A stretch of 9,050 bases of DNA. Origin: CAZBUB01 sp046546355. Its GTDB lineage: Bacteria; Desulfobacterota; Desulfovibrionia; Desulfovibrionales; Desulfothermaceae. The stretch lies in contig JBKGXZ010000070.1 in NCBI GenBank assembly GCA_046546355.1, positions 1 to 9,050 of the forward strand, read 5' to 3'. The position numbers were made by a program, and so were the translations under genes. A model generated the notes under the pieces. It was not told where the DNA came from. It was given only the letters and a program-made list of their open reading frames with translations, and did no database searches. This document shows, one piece after another, positions 1 through 7,057 of this stretch. Each line of letters starts with the position of its first letter. Position 1 is the stretch's first letter.

Positions 1-62
1 CTTTTGGCCCGGCCTGGGATCCAATGTTGACTGCTGCCAACCAGCTGCTGAAAAAGTTATGA
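1..62 (+). CDS. Possible C-terminal tail of an unidentified gene (cut by window edge)
   Basis: Frame 3 of the plus strand is open from the window edge to a TGA at 60-62 and encodes FGPAWDPMLTAANQLLKKL, whose last residues would form an amphipathic helix. A second frame is open to base 91, so the choice of frame is a judgement based on its protein-like composition and on the terminator-like hairpin about 40 bases further on. I do not recognise the family from 19 residues. It may not be a gene. Confidence 0.3.
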   Translation, partial: FGPAWDPMLTAANQLLKKL

Positions 63-100
63 GCCTGGAGCTGGGAGCCCTAGTACTTTGACCCAAAAGC

Positions 101-121
101 CCTGCCTTTAATAGAGGCAGG
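101..121. terminator. Hairpin terminator, probably serving both directions
   Basis: A perfect 7-bp stem (CCTGCCT at 101-107 with AGGCAGG at 115-121) encloses a 7-base loop. Read leftward, the stem is followed by GCTTTTGGG, a short U-run in RNA, so it could end prfC transcripts that pass the repeat at 144-300. Read rightward, it follows the possible gene tail at 1-62 but has no good U-run. This is a structural inference only. Confidence 0.4.
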
Positions 122-143
122 TTAAGGACATATAAAGCTTCAT

Positions 144-300
144 TTACGATTTGCCCTGTCTTCCCCTCGCTGTCGTTGTCGTGGTCGTAATCGTAATCGA
201 TATTTTGACCAATACAGAGAGCAAACGGCGCTCGCCCTTTTCGTTGCGGATTGAAGTTTCCATCCTTCGTTGTGCCCGTAGTCAGGGCATGGGGGTTGTT
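144..300 (+). repeat. Composite intergenic repeat, copy A (both modules)
   Basis: This is the most complete copy of a family seen five times in the window. Module 1 runs from about 144 to 240: a TTACGATTTG lead, a period-6 tract of TCG-containing hexamers (about 167-200), the block ATATTTTGACCAATACAGAG (200-219), and a GGCGCTCGCCCTTTT segment. Module 2 (about 244-300) starts TTGCGGATTGAAGTTT and contains a hairpin with stem TGCCC (273-277) / GGGCA (285-289). Bases 144-219 match 7051-7126 with five differences in 76 positions. Bases 244-298 match 3376-3431 at most positions. The copy lies past the 3' end of prfC and has no convincing reading frame. The family is not recognised by name; a non-autonomous mobile element or a structured RNA unit are both possible. 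Confidence 0.85.
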
Positions 301-335
301 GAGAAGTATTATTCCAAGACCTAAACCCGCCAGAT

Positions 336-1964
336 TTACTCCTGCTGCTCCTTGACCTTGAGGAAGCTGATCTCGGGCCAGTCCTCCTGGGCCTTTTCCA
401 ACCTCCATCTGGAGCTGAAGTATAGGGCAAAATGGCCCTGGGAGTCCTGCAGGAGACTGCTCTGGTACTTGGCCTTGATCTCTTTTAATTGCTTCTGATC
501 CTGGGAGTCTATCCATCTTACAGCAAATGCCTCCCAAGGCTCGAATCTGGCCTGCACCCCGTACTCAGCCTTGAGTCTGGCAGCAGTTATGTCAAACTGC
601 AGGGCCCCTACTGCACCCAGAATATAATCCTTGCCCTGCTCCGGCCTGAAGACTTGGATCACCCCCTCCTCAGCCAGCTGGAACAGGCCCTTGCCCAGCT
701 GCTTGGCCCGGAAGGGATCAGCCAGGACCACCCTGCGGAAAAATTCCGGGGCAAAGCTGGGGATGCCCATGAACTGCAAAGGCTCCTTGCTGCTCAAGGT
801 GTCGCCTATCTTCAAAGTGCCGTGGTTGTGGATGCCCACGATATCCCCGGGCCAGGCTATGTCCGCGCTGGAGCGGTCCCTGGCCATAAAGACTATGGCC
901 TTGGAGATGTTCATGTTCTTGCCCAGCCGATGATGCCTGACCTGCATGCCCTGCTGGAACTTCCCGGAACAGATGCGCATGAAGGCGATCCTGTCCCGGT
1001 GCTCGGGATCCATGTTGGCCTGGATCTTAAAAACCACTCCGGAGAACTCCTCTTCCTGGGGAGAAACCTGTCTGGTCTTAGCCTGGCGCTTGCCAGGGGG
1101 CGGGGCATAGTGCACAAAATTGTCCAAAAGTTCCTTGACCCCAAAATTGTTCACTGCGCTGCCGAAAAATACCGGGGTCTGACTGCCCTGCAGATAGGCC
1201 TGCTGGTCAAAGGCAAATCCAGCCCCCTGCAGGAGCTCCACCTCCTGACGCAACTCCTGGGCAGCCAGATTGCCCACTAATCTGTCCAGCTCAGGATCCT
1301 GGAGGCCCTGGAGCACAACTTTCTCCTGGGGCAGATGCTCCTTGCCTGCCTGGGGCTGGAAGAAACGGATCTCTCCATGCAGCAGGTCATATATGCCCTG
1401 GAAGGTCTTGCCCCTGCCGATGGGCCAGGTCATGGCCACAGCCTGGATGCCCAGAGTCTGCTCAATGTCGTCCAGAAGCTCAAAAGGATCCCTGCCCTCC
1501 CGATCCAGCTTATTGATGAAGGTCATGATCGGAGTGGAACGCATGCGGCAGACCTGCATCAGCTTTTCTGTCTGGCTCTCCACCCCCCTGGCGCTGTCTA
1601 TGACCATCAGCGCGGAATCCACAGCTGTCAGCACCCGGTAGGTATCCTCAGAGAAGTCCTGGTGGCCAGGAGTGTCCAGGAGGTTGATCTCCAGACCCTG
1701 ATACTCAAATTTCATCACTGAGGAGGTGACTGAGATGCCGCGCTCCTGCTCCACCTGCATCCAGTCCGACCTGGCATGTCTGGCGGACTTCCTGGCCTTG
1801 ATGGTACCCGCATTGGCGATAGCCCCGCCGAACAGGAGCAGCTTCTCGGTAAGCGTGGTCTTGCCTGCGTCAGGATGGCTGATGATCCCGAAAGTCCGCC
1901 TTTTAGCCACTTCGCGGCTGATCTGGCCTGCAGGTTCTTTTTGCAGCATATCCTCTGTGTACAT
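336..1964 (-). CDS. prfC: Peptide chain release factor 3 (RF3)
   Basis: This translational GTPase recycles RF1 and RF2 from the ribosome after peptide release, in the cytoplasm. The 542-residue product is close to the usual RF3 length of about 530. The GTP-binding motifs are present in order: P-loop SHPDAGKT (29-36), switch I region ERGISVTSSV (74-83), DTPGH (97-101), NKLD (151-154) and the SA of GSAVNNFGV (269-270). The second and third domains follow, including the RF3-like segments FQLAEEGVIQVF (428-439) and GAVGALQFDI (450-459). SHPDAGKT and the third domain separate it from EF-G and LepA. The start at 1964 has an AGGA-type ribosome site about ten bases upstream; the in-frame ATG at 1949 has no room for one. 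It lies 65 bases downstream of the OYE-type gene and is probably co-transcribed with it. Nothing is truncated or missing. Confidence 0.97.
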   Translation of the reverse strand: MYTEDMLQKEPAGQISREVAKRRTFGIISHPDAGKTTLTEKLLLFGGAIANAGTIKARKSARHARSDWMQVEQERGISVTSSVMKFEYQGLEINLLDTPGHQDFSEDTYRVLTAVDSALMVIDSARGVESQTEKLMQVCRMRSTPIMTFINKLDREGRDPFELLDDIEQTLGIQAVAMTWPIGRGKTFQGIYDLLHGEIRFFQPQAGKEHLPQEKVVLQGLQDPELDRLVGNLAAQELRQEVELLQGAGFAFDQQAYLQGSQTPVFFGSAVNNFGVKELLDNFVHYAPPPGKRQAKTRQVSPQEEEFSGVVFKIQANMDPEHRDRIAFMRICSGKFQQGMQVRHHRLGKNMNISKAIVFMARDRSSADIAWPGDIVGIHNHGTLKIGDTLSSKEPLQFMGIPSFAPEFFRRVVLADPFRAKQLGKGLFQLAEEGVIQVFRPEQGKDYILGAVGALQFDITAARLKAEYGVQARFEPWEAFAVRWIDSQDQKQLKEIKAKYQSSLLQDSQGHFALYFSSRWRLEKAQEDWPEISFLKVKEQQE

Positions 1965-1987
1965 CTCTATAGTTTCCTGAATCTATT

Positions 1988-2016
1988 CTGCCTGGTAAAA
2001 AAAGGGCACCAGGCAG
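1988..2016. other. Nine-bp perfect hairpin in the gap between the OYE-type gene and prfC
   Basis: CTGCCTGGT (1988-1996) and ACCAGGCAG (2008-2016) form a perfect 9-bp stem with an 11-base loop. On the transcribed (minus) strand the loop holds a run of seven T, so the U-run is inside the loop and not after the stem. It is therefore not a textbook terminator. It could reduce read-through into prfC, protect a 3' end or act as a processing site. It lies just upstream of the prfC ribosome site. Confidence 0.5.
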
Positions 2017-2029
2017 GGGGGTTGGAGGT

Positions 2030-3154
2030 CTATTTACTTGACTTGCTGTTCTTGTTGCCCTTTTGGGTGTGCACGCAATAGATGCCCTCACCGTTCAGGA
2101 TAGGCTTAAAGCACTTGTTGTCCGAGATGCAGGCAGCAGGCTCCCTGTTCCCTGAGCGCCAGCGCTGGATCAGATCCGGCTCTCTAACCAGGGGCCTGGA
2201 CATGGAGATCAGATCCGCCTGATCCTGGGTAACCAGATTCTCCGCCACTTCCGGGGACCTGATTCCGCCCACCAGGATCAAGGGCAGATCCACTGCCTGC
2301 TTGAACTGCTGGGCTTCCTGGAAGTAATAAACTTCATCTTCAGCAGACTTTATAGGGTGGGTCCTGGAAGGGATATACTCTCCAGATACCCTGGTCCCTC
2401 CGCTTAGTTCCACTGCCTCAAGGCCCTCCTCTGCCAGCATCTTGCAGACCTCCAGCATGTCTTGCATGCTGAACCCCGGGGAAAGGAAATCCTGGGCATT
2501 GATCTTAATAAGCACCGGATACTCTGTTCCAGCCCCGATCTTGATTGCCTGCAGCACCTCGCGCACTATCCTGGACCTGCCTTCAATATCACCGCCATAC
2601 TCATCTTGACGCTGGTTGAAATAAGGGGACAAAAACTGGCTCAAACAGTAGCCGTGGGCGGCATGGATCTGCACCGCATCAAAGCCTGCCTTCTTGGCCC
2701 GCATAGCAGCCAGGGCGAAGGATCTGGCCAGGGCCTGGATCTCTTCCTTTTCCAGGCCGCGGCACCAGGAGCCGTCATCCAGCTCCCTGTCACTGGGTCC
2801 CACTGGCTGCTTGCCGCTCAGATTGCTGGCTGCGGCGCAGCCTGCATGGGCCAGCTGGGCAGCTATCTTGCCCCCGGCCTGATGCACCTTGCCCACCATA
2901 TCCTTCAGGCCACGCAGCAGATCATCGCTGTACAGGCCCAACTGCCAAGGCCCTGCCTGGCCCTCCTTACTTACGTAAGCGTGGCTGCTGATGATCAGCC
3001 CCACGCCCCCCTGGGCCAGACGCAGATATAGATCCGCCAAAGCAGGAGTACAGGAACCGTCCTCTTTGGCCATGCCCTCCCAGGTGGCAGAACGTACAAA
3101 CCTGTTGCTCAACTCCAGCTTGCCCAGATTGATCGGACTATACACAGTAGCCAT
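2030..3154 (-). CDS. Old yellow enzyme-type NADH:flavin oxidoreductase, single domain
   Basis: This is an FMN-dependent TIM-barrel ene-reductase-like enzyme, likely reducing activated C=C bonds or a related substrate in the cytoplasm; the physiological substrate cannot be told. Family marks include SPINLGKLELSNRFV at the N-terminus (6-20), AQLAHAG (99-105), the active-site block QIHAAHGY (162-169, H164, H167, Y169), LSQFLSPYFNQRQDEYGG (171-188) and the phosphate-binding region LILVGGIRS (292-300). At 374 residues it is a barrel alone, without the C-terminal flavodoxin-like domains of 2,4-dienoyl-CoA reductase. The C-terminus nevertheless keeps C342, C348 and C360, spaced much like the Fe-S ligands of that larger enzyme, with D345 where the second cysteine would be. 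A strong AGGAGG ribosome site lies seven bases before the ATG. The tail is lysine- and serine-rich. It is divergent from the hydrogenase genes and upstream of prfC. Confidence 0.93.
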   Translation of the reverse strand: MATVYSPINLGKLELSNRFVRSATWEGMAKEDGSCTPALADLYLRLAQGGVGLIISSHAYVSKEGQAGPWQLGLYSDDLLRGLKDMVGKVHQAGGKIAAQLAHAGCAAASNLSGKQPVGPSDRELDDGSWCRGLEKEEIQALARSFALAAMRAKKAGFDAVQIHAAHGYCLSQFLSPYFNQRQDEYGGDIEGRSRIVREVLQAIKIGAGTEYPVLIKINAQDFLSPGFSMQDMLEVCKMLAEEGLEAVELSGGTRVSGEYIPSRTHPIKSAEDEVYYFQEAQQFKQAVDLPLILVGGIRSPEVAENLVTQDQADLISMSRPLVREPDLIQRWRSGNREPAACISDNKCFKPILNGEGIYCVHTQKGNKNSKSSK

Positions 3155-3176
3155 AAACTTCCTCCTGTAATTTTCA

Positions 3177-3207
3177 CCCTGATTTTTCAGGGAATTGCGA
3201 ACCGCAA
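3177..3207 (-). promoter_or_regulatory. Two tandem small hairpins in the leader of the OYE-type gene
   Basis: CCCTGA (3177-3182) pairs with TCAGGG (3187-3192) around a TTTT loop, and TTGCG (3195-3199) pairs with CGCAA (3203-3207) around a 3-base loop. They sit 22 to 53 bases upstream of the OYE start codon, just beyond its AGGAGG. They could be leader-RNA structures or small operator sites. Function is unknown. Confidence 0.35.
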
Positions 3208-3214
3208 TCCGCGC

Positions 3215-3244
3215 ATCCTAGCCTTTGTGCTCGCTGCTTGTAAA
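3215..3244 (-). promoter_or_regulatory. Candidate sigma-70 promoter for the OYE-type gene and prfC
   Basis: On the minus strand, TTTACA (plus 3239-3244, 5 of 6 to consensus) is followed after 18 bases by TAGGAT (plus 3215-3220, 4 of 6). Transcription would begin near 3208, giving a leader of about 50 bases that contains the two small hairpins. It is the best candidate I see in the gap, but the -10 is only fair. Confidence 0.35.
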
Positions 3245-3271
3245 GCCTGCTCTAGAAAGCCGGGCTCTACC

Positions 3272-3295
3272 TTTCCCTCCTGATCAGGTGGGAAA
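3272..3295. promoter_or_regulatory. 24-bp near-perfect palindrome, putative operator
   Basis: The half-sites TTTCCC and GGGAAA flank a perfect inner palindrome CCTGATCAGG (3279-3288); only the T/T pair at 3278/3289 breaks symmetry, so 11 of 12 pairs match. It lies between the two divergent promoters, ending 21 bases before the -35 of the hydrogenase promoter. That is a suitable position for an activator, or for a repressor acting on both directions. I do not recognise the regulator; it does not look like the Rex or CRP/FNR consensus. Confidence 0.5.
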
Positions 3296-3316
3296 ATATA
3301 CTTTCATTCCTGGTGG

Positions 3317-3346
3317 TTGCCATTTTTACGTAAAGCATGCTATACT
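3317..3346 (+). promoter_or_regulatory. Sigma-70 promoter with extended -10 for the HdrA-MvhD/hydrogenase operon
   Basis: TTGCCA (3317-3322, 5 of 6) and TATACT (3341-3346, 5 of 6) are 18 bases apart, and TGC directly precedes the -10, giving an extended -10 element. Predicted transcription start is about 3353, leaving a leader of about 120 bases before the ATG at 3476. The only rightward genes nearby are the Hdr/Mvh genes. Confidence 0.6.
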
Positions 3347-3355
3347 AGTTGATAA

Positions 3356-3378
3356 AAAGTGTTGCTCAGAAGCACTTT
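3356..3378 (+). promoter_or_regulatory. Stem-loop at the 5' end of the hdrA leader
   Basis: AAAGTG (3356-3361) pairs with CACTTT (3373-3378); two more inner pairs, one of them wobble, are possible. It would be the first structure in the transcript from the promoter at 3317-3346 and directly abuts repeat copy E. It could stabilise the message. Function is inferred. Confidence 0.3.
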
Positions 3379-3432
3379 GCGGATTGAAGTTTTCCATGCT
3401 TCATTGTGCCCGTGTTCAAGGCATGGGAGTTA
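3376..3432 (+). repeat. Composite intergenic repeat, copy E (module 2 only)
   Basis: This segment matches copy A at 244-298, beginning with the shared TTGCGGATTGAAGTTT and sharing most later positions up to ATGGGAGTT. The hairpin TGCC (3407-3410) / GGCA (3420-3423) is retained. Module 1 with its hexamer tract is absent. The copy sits inside the predicted 5' leader of hdrA-mvhD, so it would be transcribed as leader RNA. Confidence 0.8.
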
Positions 3433-3463
3433 CAAAGCTATATTTGCGGTGTCTTCCAACAAT

Positions 3464-3467
3464 GGAG
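3464..3467 (+). promoter_or_regulatory. Ribosome binding site that fixes the HdrA-MvhD start
   Basis: GGAG lies eight bases before the ATG at 3476. The reading frame stays open upstream to an ATG at 3359, but those 39 codons run through the dispersed repeat at 3376-3432 and do not resemble HdrA. The conserved HdrA N-terminus (ILAVVCDCLGQ) begins just after the ATG at 3476. The downstream start is therefore preferred. Confidence 0.65.
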
Positions 3468-3475
3468 AACAGCTC

Positions 3476-5902
3476 ATGTCACAAGCAAGAATCTTAGCTG
3501 TAGTCTGCGATTGTCTGGGCCAGATCTCACAGCGTTTGGACACCAGGCTCTTGGAAAAACAAGTCCAAAAGATGCAGGATGTGGTCCTGGTCAAACGGGT
3601 AGATATCCTGTGCAGCAAAAAAGAGACTGCTGCCCTGCTCTCGGATCTGGCCAGCTCCGGTGCGGATCGTCTGCTGTTTATAGGCTGCTCCCCCAGATCC
3701 TCCCTGCGCTTTGCTGAGGAGCACATCCAAGCTGTGCTGCGCAGCTCCGATATTCCGGAATCCATGCTGGAGGTGGCCAACATCCGGGAGCAATGCGCCT
3801 GGCTGCACGAGCCCGGACCAGGGGCCCAGGCCAAGGCCCTGGACGAGATCAGGATGGCCCATGCCAGGCTGCTTCGGGCTACGCCCCCTGGAGAGGATGT
3901 GCCCCTTGTGCCCAGGGCCCTGGTAGTGGGTGCCGGCCCGGCAGGCCTGTCCACTGCCAAGGAGCTGGCCCAGCTGGGCCAGGAAGTGACCCTGGTGGAG
4001 AGGTCCAGCTACCTGGGGGGCAAGATGTGCCAAATCAGGATCCTGTTCCAGAGCGAACACTGGAACGGTCGCTGCATAAACCTCTGCGTAGGTCCGGTGC
4101 AGGCCCTGGAAACCACTCTGCAGCCAGGAGTCTCAGCCTATCTGCAGGCAGGCGTGGAATCGATAGAGAAAAGGCAAGGCAACTTCCGGGCCAGGCTCCA
4201 GGCCGCGGCCCCTATGGTTGATCCTGACCTCTGCGTGTCCTGCGGCAAGTGCGCCCAGGTCTGCCCGGAATATGCCCGCAGCGAGTTCGATCAGGGCCTG
4301 TTCCTGCGCAAGGCAATTGACAAGGACTTCCCCAGGGCGGTGCCTGATACCTTCAACATCATGCAGGAATACTGCACCAAATGCGGAGAATGTGTGCCTG
4401 TTTGCCCTGCAGGGGCCATCAACCTCCAGGCAGAGCCCCTTACATGGGAAGAAGACTTTGGCGCGGTGTTTTTGAACACCGGATTCGACACCTATGACCG
4501 TACCAGGATCCAGGGTCTGGACGCCCCTGCCAAGGATATTGTCAGCGGGCTGCAGTTCGAGCGCATCCTGGACCATGGTCTCAAACGGCCCTCGAACCAG
4601 GAGCCCCCGGAGCATATCGTATTCGTGCTCTGCGCTGGATCCAGAGCTACTCAGGAGAAACAGGGCCGGGGCCTGCCCTATTGTTCCAAGATCTGTTGCG
4701 GGGTAACCATGCGCCAGGCCCAGCTGGTGGCAGCCACTTTGCCTGAAGCTGCAGTAACCATTATCTATTACTACGATATCCGGACCTACGAGCGTACCTT
4801 CGAAGACCTCTACGACACAGCCAAGAAGATGGGCATCGAATTCCTGCAGGGGGACATCCAGTCCATCCAGGAGAACCAGCAGGGCAGCCTGAACCTGGAG
4901 CTTGCACAATTGGGGGAGCAAACCACCTCCTCCATGGGGGAATTCGAGTTCGAGCAGGGGCATTTGAGCCTGGAGGCGGACTTGTTGGTCCTGGCCTCAG
5001 CCCAGACCCCGAAACAGGAATCCCAGGACCTGCTTAGGCAGCTGGGAGTAACTGCAGATGCCTATGGCTTCCCAATGGAGAACCAGCCCCGCTTGTTTCG
5101 GCCCACTGAGACCTTTGTGCCCAGGGTATATGCTGCAGGAGCCTCCAGCGGTCCCCAGGTGGTCCAGCAGGCTGTGGAACAGGGCAAGGCAGCTGCATTG
5201 GATTTCCATGCCCAGCTGCACCAGGGAGGCAAACAGCCTGTCAAGTATATCAACCGCATAGACAGGGAAACATGCATCCAGTGCCGCTTCTGCGAGACTG
5301 TCTGTCCCCACGGGGCCATCAGGCTCACATCAGAAGGCATGTATGCTGATCCAGGCTTTTGTCAGGGCTGCGGCCTGTGCGCAGCTGCCTGCCCCAGCCA
5401 TGCAGCCCAGCTGGTCAACTTCTCCGACCAGGTGCTGCTGGATCAGGTAGAGGTGGCCTTCAAGGGCCTGTCCCCGGAGGAGCCCAGAATTCTGGGGCTG
5501 CTGTGCTACTGGTGCGCATACAGCAGCGCGGACATGGCAGGCCTGCACAACCTGCGCATGCCCAGCAACTTCCGCAGCATGCGCATCCGCTGCTCCTCCT
5601 CGGTGAGCACCTCCCTGCTAATGCAGATGTTTAGCCGAGGCGTGGACGGAATCTTCATCGGGGGCTGTCCGCCCAACAGCTGTCACCATATCCATGGCAA
5701 CTACCTGGCTGACAAGCGAGCCAGTCTGCTCTCCAATTTTATGCAGCAAATGGGACTGGAGGGCCGCTTGAGCTTTGATTACCTAGGGGTTCCTCATTAC
5801 CAGAGGATGACAGAGTCCATCCAGGCCATGGACAAGAAATTGCGGGAGCTTGGCCCTAATCCACTGGCTGCCAGGGGCCAGGAGCAGCAGGAGGAAGTCT
5901 GA
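3476..5902 (+). CDS. hdrA: Heterodisulfide reductase subunit A fused to MvhD (HdrA-MvhD)
   Basis: This 808-residue cytoplasmic flavin and iron-sulfur protein probably passes electrons between the hydrogenase MvhAG and other acceptors, and is the likely site of electron bifurcation. The HdrA N-terminal domain has CDC near residues 11-13, CSPR and NIREQCAWLH. The FAD-binding fold starts at GAGPAG (152-157). An inserted ferredoxin domain has two CxxCxxCxxxC sets (C253/256/259/263 and C300/303/306/310). The HdrA-type block CAGSR...YCSKICC gives C386, C403, C407 and C408. A C-terminal ferredoxin has C600/603/606/610 and C629/632/635/639. The MvhD domain (about 670-800) keeps C677, C680, C706, C731 and C736 in CYWC, RCSS and GCPPNSCHH, close to the usual GCxxxxCHY. 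Qmo subunit B has the same fusion, but the adjacent hydrogenase genes favour an Mvh role. The stop overlaps the mvhG start by one base. No key cysteine is missing. Confidence 0.93.
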   Translation: MSQARILAVVCDCLGQISQRLDTRLLEKQVQKMQDVVLVKRVDILCSKKETAALLSDLASSGADRLLFIGCSPRSSLRFAEEHIQAVLRSSDIPESMLEVANIREQCAWLHEPGPGAQAKALDEIRMAHARLLRATPPGEDVPLVPRALVVGAGPAGLSTAKELAQLGQEVTLVERSSYLGGKMCQIRILFQSEHWNGRCINLCVGPVQALETTLQPGVSAYLQAGVESIEKRQGNFRARLQAAAPMVDPDLCVSCGKCAQVCPEYARSEFDQGLFLRKAIDKDFPRAVPDTFNIMQEYCTKCGECVPVCPAGAINLQAEPLTWEEDFGAVFLNTGFDTYDRTRIQGLDAPAKDIVSGLQFERILDHGLKRPSNQEPPEHIVFVLCAGSRATQEKQGRGLPYCSKICCGVTMRQAQLVAATLPEAAVTIIYYYDIRTYERTFEDLYDTAKKMGIEFLQGDIQSIQENQQGSLNLELAQLGEQTTSSMGEFEFEQGHLSLEADLLVLASAQTPKQESQDLLRQLGVTADAYGFPMENQPRLFRPTETFVPRVYAAGASSGPQVVQQAVEQGKAAALDFHAQLHQGGKQPVKYINRIDRETCIQCRFCETVCPHGAIRLTSEGMYADPGFCQGCGLCAAACPSHAAQLVNFSDQVLLDQVEVAFKGLSPEEPRILGLLCYWCAYSSADMAGLHNLRMPSNFRSMRIRCSSSVSTSLLMQMFSRGVDGIFIGGCPPNSCHHIHGNYLADKRASLLSNFMQQMGLEGRLSFDYLGVPHYQRMTESIQAMDKKLRELGPNPLAARGQEQQEEV

Positions 5903-6909
5903 TGCCTAAGATAAAAATAGCCATGAACTGGGCTGGGGCCTGCGGAGGCTGCGATGTCTCCCTTCTGGATCTGGAACAGGGCTTTCTGGAGCTGGCCGAG
6001 ATCGCGGATATTGTATATTGGCCCGTGGCCCTGGACTTCAAGAGGAAGGACCTGGAGGCTGTGCAGGACAACAGCCTGGATATCGGGCTCTTCAATGGAG
6101 TGCTGCGCACCTCTGAGCAGGAGCAGGACGCTGTGCTCATGCGCCGCAAATGCAAGGTGCTCATCGCCTACGGCTCCTGCTCCTGTTTTGGAGGCATCCC
6201 TGGACTGGCCAACCTCTGGGATAAACAGGAGATCCTGTCCACTGCCTATATTGAAACCTGCTCTACCAGGAACCCGGAGCAGGTCCTGCCCCAGCCCGAG
6301 AGCACTGTTAATGCTCAGACCCTGACTTTGCCCGCTTTCTCCCAGAGGGTACGCACCCTGCAGGATCTGGCTAAGGTGGATTATTATCTGCCTGGCTGTC
6401 CGCCTGCCCAGCAGAGCCTGGAGCTGGCTGTCAAGGTGATAGCTGACTATGCTAGAGGCAGGGAGCTGCCCCCTGCCGGATCCTTCCTGGCCCAGGAACA
6501 CGCCCTGTGCCAGGACTGCCCCCGCAGGGAGAGCAAGCAGGCCAACCGGATCAGGCAGGTGCTGCGCCCCCATCAGATCCAGGCGGATCCAGAGCTTTGC
6601 TTCCTGGAGCAGGGACTTATCTGTATGGGGCCCTTCACCCGCAGCGGCTGCGGAGGCCTGTGCATTCAGGCCAATCAGCCCTGCCGGGGCTGCTACGGCC
6701 CGGCTCCGGGCCAAATGGATCCCGGGGCAGAGGCTATGTCCTCCCTGGGCTCCGTAGTTGGCCCCAGAGGAGAAGACTTTATGACCCGGGGAGAGATGAA
6801 GCGGGAGACCGGTCGTATCCTGGATCCTGCCGGCAGCTTTTACCGCTTCACCCTGCCCTCTTCCCTGATCTACCGCAGCTTCAGGCCGGACAAAGAGCAA
6901 AAGGGGTAA
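5902..6909 (+). CDS. mvhG: [NiFe] hydrogenase small subunit, MvhG type (F420-non-reducing, group 3c)
   Basis: This cytoplasmic subunit carries the Fe-S chain that takes electrons from the Ni-Fe site in MvhA to the MvhD domain. It has 335 residues and no Tat signal, as expected for a soluble group 3 enzyme; group 1 small subunits carry a twin-arginine leader. Likely proximal cluster ligands lie in WAGACGGC (C14, C17), AYGSCSCFGG (C93) and LPGCPP (C166). Eight further cysteines (C203, C206, C233, C241, C250, C254, C261, C264) fit two more [4Fe-4S] clusters. The segment SGCGGLCIQANQPCRGCYGP is typical of MvhG. AGGAGG (5889-5894) lies seven bases before the ATG, and ATGA-type overlap with hdrA-mvhD implies translational coupling. 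The following 303-base gap before mvhA is unusual and filled with repeats. Confidence 0.93.
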   Translation: MPKIKIAMNWAGACGGCDVSLLDLEQGFLELAEIADIVYWPVALDFKRKDLEAVQDNSLDIGLFNGVLRTSEQEQDAVLMRRKCKVLIAYGSCSCFGGIPGLANLWDKQEILSTAYIETCSTRNPEQVLPQPESTVNAQTLTLPAFSQRVRTLQDLAKVDYYLPGCPPAQQSLELAVKVIADYARGRELPPAGSFLAQEHALCQDCPRRESKQANRIRQVLRPHQIQADPELCFLEQGLICMGPFTRSGCGGLCIQANQPCRGCYGPAPGQMDPGAEAMSSLGSVVGPRGEDFMTRGEMKRETGRILDPAGSFYRFTLPSSLIYRSFRPDKEQKG

Positions 6910-6912
6910 CTT

Positions 6913-7057
6913 TCATGCCTGCCAAGCCGCAGGCATAACCAAGCATGGAGAACTTCAGTTCGCAACGCAAAGGGCGAGCGCCGCTCGCGCTTCTGCCCCT
7001 GGCAATATTGATATCATGAGTATCGACAGCGACTACGACAACGACCACGATTACGAT
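6913..7057 (-). repeat. Composite intergenic repeat, copy D (both modules, inverted)
   Basis: Read on the minus strand this is the same order as copy A: hexamer tract (plus 7022-7056), a diverged linker, the GGCGCTCGCCCTTT segment, then module 2 with GTTGCGAACTGAAGTT and a hairpin. That hairpin, TGCCTG (6916-6921) / CAGGCA (6930-6935), has a longer stem than in copies A and E. The linker is GATACTCATGATATCAATAT, not the ATATTTTGACCAATAC block, so this copy is the most diverged. It starts four bases after the mvhG stop codon, so module 2 would be the first structure in its 3' region. Confidence 0.75.

Noticed and set aside
140..430. 96-codon leftward frame with RLRLRPRQRQR
   Set aside because: It combines repeat copy A with an out-of-frame part of the prfC 3' end.
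489..1280. 263-codon rightward open frame opposite prfC
   Set aside because: It is antisense to a complete, clearly conserved RF3 gene and has no recognisable domain; the length follows from GC-rich codon bias.
4133..4963. 276-codon leftward open frame opposite hdrA
   Set aside because: It is antisense to the ferredoxin and flavin domains of HdrA and has no family resemblance.
3476..5902. Assignment as QmoB of the QmoABC complex
   Set aside because: QmoB has the same HdrA-MvhD architecture, but there are no QmoA, QmoC or Apr genes here and the next two genes are MvhG and MvhA; phylogeny would settle it.
5797..6900. 367-codon leftward open frame opposite mvhG
   Set aside because: It is antisense to the conserved small subunit and the end of the MvhD domain, and its composition (Gly, Ala, Leu, Gln) is that of a shadow frame.
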